A stretch of 64,000 nucleotides of DNA from Liolophura sinensis (GCF_032854445.1 NC_088307.1:10478001-10542000), one strand, 5' to 3'. Numbered from the stretch's first letter, positions 12,764-27,700 are shown. Numbers and translations are program-made. The notes: generated by a model from the letters alone, not told the origin.

Positions 12764-15700
12764 CTAGGAGGCGGGGCTATTCACTGATTCAATCAGTTTC
12801 AATACTCCGCCCACTAAATGTATACTCCCAGTCACAAGGATCTGAATGTGACTGGCTTTCTGGAGGTAACCTGGAATGATGAGTGTGGCCTGTCGTCTTG
12901 GCAACGCTGGGTCCCGCCCCTGAGTGGTCCACTGAAGGGCCTCAGACAGGCATGTTATCACAGACGAAGGTATATTGTCGGAGTTTTGGGTCTCCTGTGA
13001 GTTGGGCGCAGTATCAAGGGTTTCCAGCTCCACAGGGACAACAGGAAGTTGACCCAAGTCCTCGATAAACTGGAGCTGTTGTTGGCTGTTGGCAGAGGTT
13101 TGATGATGTAGTTTTGTTGGTCTTTCGTCCCATATTTCTTTCATGTAGCAACAACGGTTCAGTTGATTCTCCTGAGTGACAGAAGTTTTGGTTAAATCTG
13201 CAAATAAAAAAAAAATGGCTATGATCATGTCCATAAAATAGAAATGACAGAGTTGAAAGAAAAGCTCTTTGCTTCAAATCAAATGCTGGTTGTCAAGAAA
13301 ATTTCACTTCTTTTCATTGCTTGCTTGAGGTTTAATATTGATTTTATGGTCACATCACAATAGTACTCCCTGGCAGCTGATTGATCATAACGCAATCCCT
13401 TGTAGTGCTGGCTCACTGGAATGCCATGTCAAAGATATGAGACACGACATCCCACCCAGTCACATTATATGGACACCAAACAAACCTGTACTTGGTCTTT
13501 CCGGTGACAAGCCTTCCTGAATTTGAGCCAGAAGTGAAGAAGATTAGTACAAAGATTGCCAAGTTTCATGGTCTTGTGTCACTTGTGACTTGTGTCACCC
13601 AGGCTGCTGACATCTGAGAACCTAGTGGACAATACACTTTGACCAAGTCCATTCATTTCTGTGCCCAGCCAAGTTCTGTATTTGCATTAAAATCTTTTGA
13701 CATCAAAGAGTCCCAAGCCCACTTGTATGAAACATCGTAAATCAGATATCTTGTAACGTGGTGGTGCAGAATATAGCGGTACAAGGTGATGTTATTTATG
13801 ACAGGAGTTATGAAAAAATGGTCTACAAATTTTTTGAAAGTGGCTTCTGTCGCCAGAGGCAGGCTCTAAAAAGTATATTTAATGAGGACAAACTCTACTG
13901 AGGGCATGTGGCTCACCTGGTGTGGAGATGTCCTTGTACAGAGAATTTGGAGAGAACACCACGTGATCGAAGGCACAGCTCTGCAAAATACGGTTCCAAA
14001 TATTAAAGGTACATTCATCTGTTTGGTGTCTTAACCGGTACGTGTAATCAATCAGGTTTTTCACCTCTATAACGAATCATTTTATTCATAGGGAGGGAAC
14101 ACAAGTGAAAACAGATCAAATGACTACCCTTATTCAGGCATACACAGATGTACCTTTGTCAGGTGCATTTTATTTGTACCTTTCAAAGACACCTATACCT
14201 TTGCCAGGTGCATTTTATATGTACCTCTGCAGGGCACATATACCTTTGCTGGGTGCATTTTATTTGTACCTTTGCAAGACAGATATACCTTTGTGAGGTG
14301 CATTGTATTTGTACCTTTGCCACATTGTATTGGCACCTTTGCCAGTTATACCACTACGAGGTTCATTGTATTAGTACCTTTGCGAGGTGCACTGTACTTG
14401 TACCTTTGCCAAGTGCATTGTATTTGTACCTTTGCCAAGTGCATTTACTTTTGCCAAGTGAATTGTATTAGTAAAAAGTAATGATTTGGTTCAATGGATA
14501 CAGAATTGCTGCTCACAGGCATACCTGCATATATATTGTGTATTGTTCTTATTATAACATAACCAAATATTTTAGTACAACACTTTTAAAATAATAACCT
14601 ACATGTGAGTGTTAAAACTCATTGCAATTGTTAGTTCATATATGCATTGCATTCATCACTTTAAAATCACGCCAAAGGAACATCACACTGGGATCATTAA
14701 TAGCCACCATCAAGAGCACCATTTTATTTTTTTGGGGATAAAAAATGAGTAACAGACTTTGTGTTATTCAGCACAAGTAAATTTAAAAAAAAAAATTGCA
14801 GGGAAATCAATATTTTCAGATAGGGAGACGCCAATTTTATTGTCTTTTTAGGGGAAAAAATGGAGTAGAAATAAACTTGGAAATCCACTTTTCATTTTGT
14901 TCCATCTTAATGTTTTTATGATTTTGGGCTTTCTGATAAATAGAAATGTCTTAACAGGAAAAATTGCTTGGATAATTCACATTTTTCAAAATATGAGGAT
15001 TTTCGAGTTTTATTTTTATACCTTGTGACGACATTTCTAAAAACGAAGTATAATTCTACCTGTAAAGCAATAATTTTAAAAAAACTGGTGTGGTTTAAAT
15101 ACTGTTTTCTTGTGACAACACATTAGTGCTCGTGTTACCTGATTCAATCAAAGTGAAAAAGATATTTATCATTCTCTTTTGGAGGAAGCTTTAACAGAAC
15201 TACCCTAATTCTCCAACTTTTTCAACCGCCTCTGCAACTAAAATTTTGAACCATTTTGAGAGAGCCATGACATGTAGAGAAATAATTTGCACAATTTTAG
15301 GAAGCTTGCATCTTTAATGAAACAAACAAATCATTTCTAGTGTCATTTTCTTAATAACTGTATGCATAAATTACACTGAAAAAAAGTTCTTCAGTGATGG
15401 AAAACGTTGACGATTTACAGTCCTTCACTTTTTCATGTGATGAGCCAAGAAGTGTTGATTCTGTATCCTTGTATGTCACATATATGTCGAGCATGAGCTA
15501 AAAAGAATTTTAATTCTCACACAATTTCTTCTTCTTGTATTAATGTACTTGTAATATCCCGTTCCAGATATACTGGATGGAATATGTGAACTTCTGTTCT
15601 TCAGGAACGTTAAAGAGACGCACCAGAGATTACAAAAAAAAAAAGAACTCTATAACTGTCAGCTTAATTTCAATTGAATTTTTGCCATTATTTTAGAAAT

Positions 15701-18700
15701 AAGATATCAGCTGTGTGTGTCTATCACAAATATCAGCCTCGTCTGTGCCTGTGTTACTGTTCTCAATGGTTAATAAAAATTGTGAAATTCACAACCCTGA
15801 TCGGATTATAGAATCATTTAATGAGCCTGATATTTTCTGGAAGAACAATAATTTGAGCTATTCTTGGTAAATAAAGAAAATTTGATCTCATCAGCAAACA
15901 TCAGTTTTTTTTTTCACTCTGGTATAGCCTCTTTAAAACGGCTAACTTTTCCACTAGTGACATAGCATATTGGTGGAAGTACTTCATGTAAGGCTTCACG
16001 TTGTAACAGTATAACGACTTAGTGGACCAGAACTTACTTGAGATTTATTTGATGACAAAGTGTAGTTAGACAGGATACTCTGGTGAAATGAAAGTGAAAG
16101 CAGGCAATAAGCAAATCACAATGCAGCACACCATCGAGGAAAACATAAAAAAAAAAAAAAAGAACTGATGCAAGAGAACACATGCACCAACATCATCTAC
16201 ATATATGCAAGGTTATTTGGGATGCAAAGCAGTGTTTAATTTATTGCAGATTAAAGGTTTATTATTTTAATTTATCTGAAGCCTGGTTAATTAGATATCA
16301 ACTTAAAGAAAGACAGAAAAATTAAGTTACGGTAAATTTTTGTTTAGGGACTTGCAAAGTGTATCCCAGGATTCACTGCATAGATTGTGGTTGTTACTGA
16401 CTGAGCGCAGCGGGAGAGCATCGGCGGTGGTGATCAGGGGATTATACAGTATGGACAGTCCCCAATATAATAAACACACTCACCCTTAACTGAGCCCTCA
16501 GTCTGCTCCTGCCACCAACAGTTTATGTTTTTCTCACTTTAAATCATAATGAAGTCAGTACTTAAAGGTTTACTTTACAAACCCTTATCGTGAAGTAAAT
16601 ATGATCAGCATTTTATGACGAAAGGGAATTCGAGAGAAAACTCCTGGAGATTGATGAGCGTGAGCATGACCACCCAGTACCTTTGCACATGTGGACTGGC
16701 ATGTCAAATATCTGTTTACATACATGCAGAGCTCTTCATGCACAAAGCTATTATGGAACTTAGCACCCTGCAAATCCTGAATGGCCAATTACAAGCAGAT
16801 GATCGCTCAAACTGCATTTAAAGCAACAACTCACAAGTACAGGACTTGAAATCTCCACATGTCTGTTATACTGTTGATGGTGTGACTTTTGCCGATAAAA
16901 GGCAAAGAAATAATCTAAACTGTCGCTGGCGAGACCTGAGCACATCTGCATACTGGTAATCATAAAACGTGCACTGTACTTTGATATATAGCCATTCAGT
17001 GCTGCGCAAACTTCTAATATGTCAACAACACAGACAAATCCTGTCTGACTTCCGAGATATGCCAGATTTACACACAGTGCTACTGAAAAGCGGTAAAAGG
17101 TTACAGTGGTAGTTTTCGGAAACTGTGTTTTCTGTCTTTAATGGAGGGTTCCTGATTTCAAAACGCAGAAAGTTAACTCTTCCGCAATAGAAGGACAGTT
17201 CCGAAACAAAACGTGCATGTAGAAAGTCAGAGCTGCCAAGTGCCATACAGGGCAATGCAAAGGGCAAGAGACTGATCACTCTCTTCTGTCATCTTACCGG
17301 CAACTCAGATTGTGCGAAAGTTAACAGTAACTCACATGTCAAACTTGAGGTCCTTTACTGTAGCATGGAAATGCTGAGGCATTCCCTATACAAGACCTAT
17401 GCATACGTTGTACATGTACTCTGTTCATCAAAGTAACATAAGCATTATGTCATCTTTTACAGAAAAAAATCTTATTTGTCCACCCATAAGGATGTCCTGT
17501 CGCCAGGACGTTCGTTAGTAGCCATCAAATCACTCTGTGAAATCACACAACTGACATACATGACAGCTTGTCCTTGTCTGAGCTTAAATTCAAGAAAATC
17601 AGTGTTTTCAGTGTATTGGGATCAACTATAGGACTTATAGGATTCATCGACAACATGTGTGCTGTACCATGGCAAATGTCCTATATTAGGACAACATTGG
17701 GATTAACTATAGGACTTATAGGATTCATCGACAATATGTGTGCAGTACCATGGCAAATGTCCTATATTAGGACAACATTGGGATCAACTATAGGACTTAT
17801 AGGATTCATCGACAATATGTGTGCTGTACCCTAACAAATGTCCTATATTAGGACAATATGGGGATCAACTATGGGACTCATAGGGCTGCATATTAAACCT
17901 TCATTTTTTAAATGAGTCGGTGAAGTCAGTCATGCCAACATAAGTCTAGCTAAAACAGTATACAGGGTTCATAAAAACAACAAAACATGAAATGGATATT
18001 CCTATGAAACTGAAACATACATGTAGCAGCTGTTTATCAAAACTATTCTGTTTGTTGAATATCACTAGAAACCATGCAATGGTCACATATCACATGATGA
18101 ACAAACCTTTAGCTGGGTAAGTCTAGCACTGATATCTCTGTCACCAGTCATGTTGAACAGCAAGATTTTCACAACCTTTCCACTGAAATAAGAGGAGAAA
18201 GACAGTCTTCAGTAACCGTGTTAATGTTCAAACATGTGACATGTCTGACAAACATATGACGTGCCTGAAGAACATGTGACATGTCTGACAAACATGACAT
18301 TTGAAAAACATGATATGCTTGATGAACAGATGACGTGCCTGATGAACGTATGACGTGCCTGATGAACATGACATAGTTGGCCATCAAACAAATGGCACGT
18401 CTGACAAACATATGCCTTATAAATATAGACACGCCTGACACGTGTGACACACCTGACACGTAGGTGACATGCCTGACATGTAGGTGACACGCCTGACACG
18501 TATGTGGCACGCCTGACACATGTGACATGCCTGACACGTGGGTGATACGCCTGACATGTATGTGACACCCCTGACACATACGTGACTCGCTTGACACGTG
18601 TGTGACACGCCTGACACGTATGTGGCACACCTGACACATGTGACATGCCTAACACATATGTGACACGCCTAACATGTATGTGACATGCCTGACACATGTG

Positions 18701-21700
18701 ACACACCTGACATGTGGATGACACACCTGCATGTCTAACACGTATGTGACACGCATGATACGTACAACACGTGGGTGACACGCCTGACATGTATCTGACA
18801 CCCCTGACACATATGTGATTCGCCTGGACACGTGTGTGACACGCCTGACACACATATGACACGCCTGACACATGTCTCACATCTGACAAGCGTATGGCAT
18901 TCCTGATACATGTGACACCCCTAACACATGACATGTCTGACACGTATGTGACTCGCCTGACACGTATATGACACATGTTACATATGTGACACGCCTGACA
19001 CGCGGGTGACACGCCTGACATGTATGTGACACATGTCCCATGTCTGACAAGTGTATGGCATTCCTGATACATGTGACACCCCTAACACATGACATGTCTG
19101 ACATGTATGTGACTCGCCTGACACGTATATGACACATGTTACATATGTGACACGCCTGACACGCGGGTGACACACCTGACATGTATGTGACACATGTCCC
19201 ATGTCTGACAAGCATATGGCATTCCTGATACATGTGACACCCCTAACACATGACATGTCTGACACGTATGTGACTCGCCTGACACGTATATGACACATGT
19301 TACATATGTGACACGCCTGACACGCGGGTGACACGCCTGACATGTATGTGACACATGTCCCATGTCTGACAAGCGGATGGCATTCCGGACACATGTGACA
19401 CCCCTGACACATGACATGTCTGACACGTATGTGACTCGTCTGACACGTATGTGACACGCCTGACACGTATGTGACACCTGATACATATGTGACACGCCTG
19501 ACACATGTGACATGCCTGACAAATGTGCCATGTCTGAAAAGCATATGGCATTCCTGACAAACTTCTGATTATGGAGCTTACGTTATATGACGGGCCTCAC
19601 TGGACGCCACCTCTTGAAACCAATGTATACATTGCTGAAACGAGGAAGGAAAACATCAAGTCTCATTTTGTGTCTCAAGTTAAATGTTTGTCATCATGAA
19701 ATCAGGGTCACATGTATTTTTTCAATTCAATTTTTGTGAAATTGACGTGTACAATTAAATATGTATCTAAATCTCTAACTGAAGATGTTTTTTGATGATG
19801 ATTTCGGTGTTTCTTTTTGATTTCTCCTTTAAAGGGATATAGAATCGTTTCGGATTGGCTGGTGTTAGAGACAGGCAAGTCTAGGAAATGTCTTGTTGAT
19901 TCTGATTGGCTGTGTTAGAGACAGGCAAGTCTAGGAAATGTCTAGTCGATTCTGATTGGCTGGTGTTAGAGACAGGCAAGTCTAGGAAATGTCTAGTCGA
20001 TTCTGATTGGCTGGGGTTAGAGACAGGCAAGTCTAGGAAATGTCTCGTCGATTCTGATTGGCTGTGTTAGAGACAGGCAAGTCTAGGATGTACCTAACCT
20101 AAGCTGAATTTTAAGTATGGCAGATTTATTCAAACGAGACCATAGCTGCACAGTTTAACCTACGCAGCCCTATCTCCACTCTCAGCCAATCAGCATCGAT
20201 TCTGTTTCCCTATGCAACAATGGTTTCAGTGATCTGACAATATACTGATAGTGCAAGCTGTGGGATGATATAGCTCGAGAGAAGTGCTTTTCAACGAGTG
20301 CAAATATCATACTGACCAATGTATTGACCAATGAAAACCAAGAATCACTTAATAATATATAATAATGGGGTTTGCAGTCCGCATATAAGGGGAAGTAACT
20401 TTTGTTACATAGCAGTGCCTTCAGTCTACCAGCCAAGCTAATGCCAGATATGCCTCTCCCTCATGACTTGTTATGTTATTGAAGTTAATGGTATTTTTAT
20501 TCATGTGCTTGTAGGCGGACATGACTGCTCTACTGTGAGTTGTCAAGATTGCTTCCCTTTGCAGAGGGTAAGTGAACTCCAACGGATTTGTCTGTCTTGC
20601 ACTACCTTGACAGTCATCTTTCATCAGGTTCATCTATATTTTATGTTGGGTCCTCTGTGGCCGAGGTGGTTAGCAAGCCAGCACGGCCCAATGACCCAAG
20701 AGCCTCCCACCAATGCGGTCGTTGTGAGTTCAAGTTGGTGGGTTTCCCATGGTTTCCCCCCATAATGCTGTCCTCCGTCTTATAAATGAAATATACTCAA
20801 GAATATTTCACTTATACGATGGCGGCCAGCATTATGGTGGAAGCAAACCCAGCAGAGCCCGGGGGAAACCCATCACCATCTGCAGGTTGCTGGCAGACCT
20901 TCCCACTTACGGTCGGAGAGGAAGCCAGCATTAGCTAGACTTCAACTCACAACAACCGCGTTGGTGAGAGGCTCCTGAGTCATTACACTGCACTAGTGTG
21001 CTAACCAACTGAGCCACGGAGGCCCCTATAATAAAGATTAGTTTTATTATGGACTGTATAATAAAGATTAGTTTTATTATGGACTGTATAATAAAGATCA
21101 GTTTTGTAACAAACTGTGTATTAAAGATTAGTTTTGTAACAAACTCTGAAATAAAGATCATTTTTGTAACAAACTGTGTAATAAAGATTGGTTTTGTAAC
21201 AAACTGTGTAATAAAGATTAGTTTTGTAACAAACTGTATAACACAGCATTATTATCATACATTGGTACCTCTAAGCTTTCCTTTGTGTGCGCTCCATCGA
21301 TGTAATAGGTTACCTCCGGTTTAGTCAGTATCTGGTTACGCCCTCTCCATGAACATGTCTGTAACCCTGTGAACAAACCCCCCAAGCCAAAAGCACAAAC
21401 TTATTAATTGGCATAACTTGGAAAAGAGACCTACTGTAAATCATCAACCTTTTCAAGCAGTAAAGCACATTTTTCAATTTAACTTGGAAAAGAGGCCTAC
21501 TGTAAATCATCAACCTTTTCAAGCAGTAAAGCACATTTTTCAATTTAACTTGGAAAAGAGGCCTACTGTAAATCATCAACCTTTTCAACCAGTAAAGCAC
21601 ATTTTTCAACTTAACTTGGAAAACAGACCTACTGTAAATCATCAACCTTTTCAACCAGTAAAGCACATTTTTCAATTTAACTTGGAAAAGAGACCTACTG

Positions 21701-24700
21701 TAAATCATCAACCTTTTCAACCAGTAAAGCACATTTTTCAATTTAACTTGGAAAAGAGGCCTACTGTAAATCATCAACATTTTCAACCACTAAAGCACAT
21801 TCTTCAATTTAACTTGGAAAAGAGGCCTACTGTAAATCATCAACATTTTCAACCACTAAAGCACATTTTTCAACTCAAATTGGAAAAGAGGCCTACTGTA
21901 AATCATCAACCTTTTCAACCAGTAAAGCACATTTTTCAATTTAACTTGGAAAAGAGACCTACTGTAAATCATCAACCTTTTCAACCACTAAAGCACATTT
22001 TTCAATTTAACTTGGAAAAGAGACCTACTGTAAATCATCAACCTTTTCAACCAGTAAAGCACATTTTTCAATTTAACTTGGGAAAAAGACCTACTGTAAA
22101 TCTTCAACATTTTCAACCAGTAAAGCACATTTTTCAATTTAACTTGGAAAAGAGACCTACTGTAAATCTTCAACATTTTCAACCACTAAAGCACATTTTT
22201 CAATTTAACTTGGAAAAGAGACCTACTGTAAATCATCAACCTTTTTAACCAGTAAAGCACATTTTTCAATTTAACTTGGGAAAAAGACCTACTGTAAATC
22301 ATCAACCTTTTCAACCACTAAAGCACATTTTTCAATGGAATTCATGCATACAATTATTATAAAAATGAAGCTAACAATGATGAGTTTGTGTCATTAACGA
22401 TAGAAGCTTTATAAAACTGTACAAATTATTTTTCTCTGACACTCCAACGTTCTCTCACAATGTTTCAAAGTACTGGTTGCAGAGGCGGTTGAACAGGTTG
22501 AAGAATTAGTGTGCAGAATTAGTGTGCAGAATTAGTGTGCATGTATTGTGAACCAAAGATTATGACGGAGTTAGCTCTATACTCCTGACAGCCCATGTAC
22601 TGCTCACTGCACTCCCTTCCATATATCACTGCCACCACTAGAAAAGCCTGACCTTTGCTGCCTGCATGGTGTATGTAATTAAGTGGGTTCAGCCAAGGAA
22701 CAGCCAACCTGAACTATTAACACAGGCATTGCTCTCTCCTTTCCTAGTTGTTTCAAATATGAAGACGATTTTTTCAATATTTTTTCATGCATTAAAATTA
22801 ACATGGGTGCCACTGTAAAAGTGACATATTTTTGGGTAGGGAACAAAACAATAATCAAATAAATAAATAAATAAATTAATAATTAAAACCAAACAATTTA
22901 TTCACCTTTTTTGGACTCTGCATCAACAGGGTAAGCATCCAATACTGGGATATCTTTAATTTCCACATGTGGCAAAGGTTTAGCCATCTCATGGTAAGTT
23001 TTTTCTGCAAAGACAAATAAACTTTTAATCAAGCATGTTGGTTACCGTTATGCACACATATACAGAAAGACAAAATCATCAGAAAAATCCAGAGAGCAAA
23101 AAATAGAATTAAAATCACAAAGCTTTGGGAATGTTTCACATATTTATTCAGGCAGCGAAATTTGGCCTGCCGGCGAAACCCAGAAATCGGTTACGTCTTT
23201 TCCGCCTCGCCTAACCGATCATTCGGTTACGCCACGTATGTTTATCAACCCGATCGGTTACGCTAATTGTTTACGTGGTTTATGTTTCAGGCATCATTCT
23301 GGATCATTAATAAAAGTATTCAGCTCAATGTTATGTTTGTTTTTCTTTTCTATATCTAGCAGCTCATACCGTAAGGTTGGTGAACAAATGAAAGAGAAAT
23401 TTTACACTCACACGGTGTTTCAACGTTGTGTGTTGCCTGGTTGGTACTTGACTCCTGTGGCACATTTTTACGTAAAATTCCGTTATACAGGCTTATATGT
23501 GAAAAGATAAGTCAAAATAAATAATTTGAGTATTATCTCAAAGCCTGTAAAGCATATATGAATGATTACATTTCCATGTGACCAGCACAGGCAGCTGGCT
23601 GTGGCTGACCGCATACTGGCCGCGTTGTGATTATGAAAGCTGTTCAGTCCAGTTTATCTGTAGTTACCTAATGCACACTGACTCTAAGGACGTTCTCGTT
23701 GGACAGTTGGCCTAACCGATTTTCCGGTTAGCCAAATTGAACCGCACGTAACCGTTGCGCGACCGACGGTTTCGTTCGCGCCAAATTTCGCTGCCTGTTA
23801 TTTACTTATTTAATTTGTTTTTTATGGTGGGAGGAACCCGGGGATTGCCCGGGAAAACCCACAACCATCCGCAGGTTGCTGACAGACCAGGAAAGTTCTT
23901 GTATATTCAATAATTAATATACAAATTTGTATATAAATACTTTGAACAATTTGATTCAAACAGATCAAACCTTTATTTCTATGGGCCAGCCATATATTAC
24001 ATAACTGTAGAGCAAGAGCGGCATTTTTTTCTTGAACTCGGCCCATCAATCCTAATTTGAAGTTTGGATCTTCCGATTTTATCCTATGACCTTTGAACTC
24101 TGGGGTCAAGTAAAGAGAACACTGCAAACATAAGGAAAGGGACAAAGATAACTAAACAGAATTCCAAAGTCAACCAACATACCAGGCAAAGAGTGTCCCA
24201 CAATATTATTTGCATTTTGGAAGATATGTATTTTTGTAAAATCCCGCACATCAGTACATACATGTAGAATGCTGTTCCATGAATCAAACAGAGAGGGTGG
24301 GGTTTTTAAAAAGTTCTCACAAATGTGTTGAGGAAGTGAAATTGTTCACCTTCAGAACACATGGTTTATCAAGGCTAAATCTGGCCTCAGGATGGAACCA
24401 GCGGTGAAGGGCGCCTCACTGTTGAATATTTCGATTCTCATACATGTTTAAGGGCCTCGGTTCCTACGGTTGACCTCCACCCCACGTGCACACCACAATA
24501 TGTACCTATAGCCCGAAAATTCAGTCTAAGAATGGCTTGTATTTACCGATACGTGGAGAGCCCTGCGATCCCGGATGACATGTGCATCTGATCATCACAG
24601 TGTATCATAGCTACCCCAGGCCGTCATTAAAAAGTTGTTTGTTGTGGGCAACAAACCCTGTTTTCTGAAGTTGGGTTGGTCAGTCTGCATATTTTTTTGT

Positions 24701-27700
24701 TAAAAAAAAATTAAAAGTAATTGCCTTTGTTTTCTTTTCCACTTTGTTGTTTTCATAACCAAGTTCTTTCACAACGAAGTCAAATATTCCTTCTTGATTG
24801 TGGATCCAACATTAAATTTGAGTAAATTTATGAACTTTAAACCTAAACAACTGAAGTTGAAAGGCATCCACTGCTTTCGCCTCTGTGGCGAAGGGACGCC
24901 AATTTGCTTTCGCCACACAGAAATCATATTCCCCAAAACTAACGTGGCGAATGGCTAGCCGAGGCTAAGATGATAATCAGTCTTATAATAAATTCGGGCT
25001 GTTTCTTTTTTTTTTTCTTTGACGCAAAAGGCACTTTAAGGGAAAAGCAGAGTCCAGTAATCGGATGCTGAGAAGCGCTGGATTAGGCCCTGTTTATGTG
25101 GGTATAGTATACATAGATGTAGTGCCACAAATAACACAAAGGGAAATAACTCTCATCTTACCCTGATTTCTTCAGACCTGTCTAAAAGGACATGCAGAGC
25201 TGATGGCTCCTGTGGGACTGTCACTGCTGGTACCCCAGCCTGTGGAAGAACAACGTAACAAGTTAGTCTATAGGAAGACAAAAGGTAGGCGAATGGCTGT
25301 GAAATGTTACAAGTGTGTCAGTGGCGACACAGTGGTTTTAGGCAATTCATCCACAGACAAAGAAATACCGCTACGCATTTAACAGATGAAGGTTGGTTGA
25401 ATGGTAGCAGAATGCTAGAAGACTGCTACAAGTGTGCTAGCAGTGAGCTAGTGGCATTCAGCACCATATCCTCAGGTCACAAGCCTAACTCTACATCCCC
25501 AAATGATGTGAATGGTAGCAGAATGCTAGAAACCTGTTACAAGTGTGCTAGCAGCGAGCTAGTGGCATTCAGCACCATATCCTCAGGTCAGAAGCTTAAT
25601 TCTACATCCCCAAATGATGTGAATGGTAGCAGAATGCTAGAAGCCTGCTACAAGTGTGCTAGCAGTGAGCTAGTGGCATTCCGCACCACATCCTCAGGCA
25701 AGAAGGCTAACTCTACATCCCCAAATGATGTGAATGGTAGCAGAATGCTAGAAGACTGCTACAAGTGTGCTAGCAGTGAGCTAGTGGCATTCCCCACCAT
25801 ATCCTCAGGTCAGAAGCCTAACTCTACATCCCCAAATGATGTGAATGGTAGCAGAATGCTAGAAGCCTGCTCCAAGTGTGCTAGCAGTGAGCTAGTGGCA
25901 TTCCCCACCATATCCTCAGGCAAGAAGCCTAACTCTACATCCCCAAATGATGTGAATGGTAGCAGAATGCTAGAAGTCTGCTACAAGTGTGCTAGCAGAG
26001 AGCTAGTGGCATTCCCCACCATATCCTCAGGCAAGAAGGCTAACTCTACATCCCCAAATGATGTGAACGGTAGTGGCATGCTAGAAGCCTGCTACAAGTG
26101 TGCTAGCAGTGATGCTTCACTTAGACACTTTGGATGTCTGGATAATAGGTGAATGGTAGTGAAATGCTAGAAGCCTGCTACAAGAGTGCTGGTGGTAAGC
26201 TCGTGCCATCAGATACTACAGTGTATATCCACAAAACACAGATGAGGGCTGTGTGAATGGTAGTGAAATGCTAGAAGCCTGCTACATGAGTGCTGATGGT
26301 AAGCTTGTGACATCAGATACTACAGTGTATATCCACAAAACACAGACGAGGGCTGTGTGAATGGTAGTGAAATGCTAGAAGCCTGCTACATGAGTGCTGG
26401 TGGTAAGCTCCTGACATCAGATACTACAGTGTATATCCACAAAACACAGACGAGGGCTGTGTGAATGGTAGTGAAATGCTAGCAGCCTGCTACATGAGTG
26501 CTGATGGTAAGCTTGTGACATCAGATACCACAGTGTATATCCACAAAATACAGATGAGGGCTGTGTGAATGGTAGCGGAATGCTAGAAGCCTGCTACAAG
26601 TGTGCTGGTGGTAAGCTTGTGGCATTAGGCAGCACATACATAGACTACATTATTAATGGTAAACACTCAGTAGATGCGAGCTAGGTGAATGGTAGTTAAA
26701 TGCCAGAAGTCTACTACAACTGTACTAGTGAATGAACTCAGCCATCGGAATGTTAGAAGCCTGCTACAAGTGTGCTTGTGGTAAGTTTGTGGCATTGGGC
26801 AGCACATACATAGGCTACATTATTAATGGTAAACACTCAGTAGATGAGGGCTAGGTGAACGGTAGTTAAATGCCAGAAGTCTACTACAAGTGTACTAGTT
26901 AATGAACTCACCCATCGGAATGCTAGAAGCCTGCTACAAGTGTGCTGGTGGTAAGTTTGTGGCATTGGGCAGCACATACATAGACTACATTATTAATGGT
27001 AAACACTCAGTAGATGAGGGCTAGGTGAACGGTAGTTAAATGCCAGAAGTCTACTACAAGTGTACTAGTTAATGAACTCAGCCATCGGAATGCTAGAAGC
27101 CTGCTACAAGTGTGCAAGTGAATGAACTGAAACCACGTTCTATGGCAAAGTCCTAATCTCGCCTCAGACTAACCTTAAAAATCCCTCCTTTCTGCCAGGC
27201 TATCTTCTCGATCGTGTCACCCAGGACACTGATGTGGTCCAGGCCAAGGGAGGTCACTCCACACACTATGGGTTTGCGGATCACATTAGTGGTATCATAC
27301 TCCCCGCCTATTCCCACCTCCATGATTGCAACGTCAACATTCTCCTTGATGAAAACGTGAAAGGCCATGATTGTCAGGAAGGCAAAGTAGAAAGGCATCT
27401 CATTGTTGTGGAGAGACTGGAAAAGGAAATCATAAAATCAAAAAGTTATTCTTTAGCTAATTTTTCTGATTTTTGCGACAGATATTAGTAGTGTGGAAAG
27501 TAGAATATTACATTTCTTCACCAGGCCTTTCGGAAAAATAAACATATGACTATACTGTTTACTTGATGGTTCTAACCATGTGAGAAAAAACAAACTCAAT
27601 ATTTCTGCTACAATTACATATATATCGGCTACAATGAGCAGTCCCAAAAATGAGAAGAAATAGTGTTCTTAACAGAACTGGTGATAGGCTATACTATGTT

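Noticed and set aside
18169-19560. Long minus-strand open frames (up to 283 codons) rich in Cys, His, Val and Arg
   Set aside because: They follow the 18-bp minisatellite in several frames at once, with no domain; they lie in an FPGS intron.
23149-23797. Repeated CGGTTACG-type motifs considered as a CRISPR-like or bacterial repeat array
   Set aside because: Irregular spacing, inside a TIR transposon, in an animal intron.
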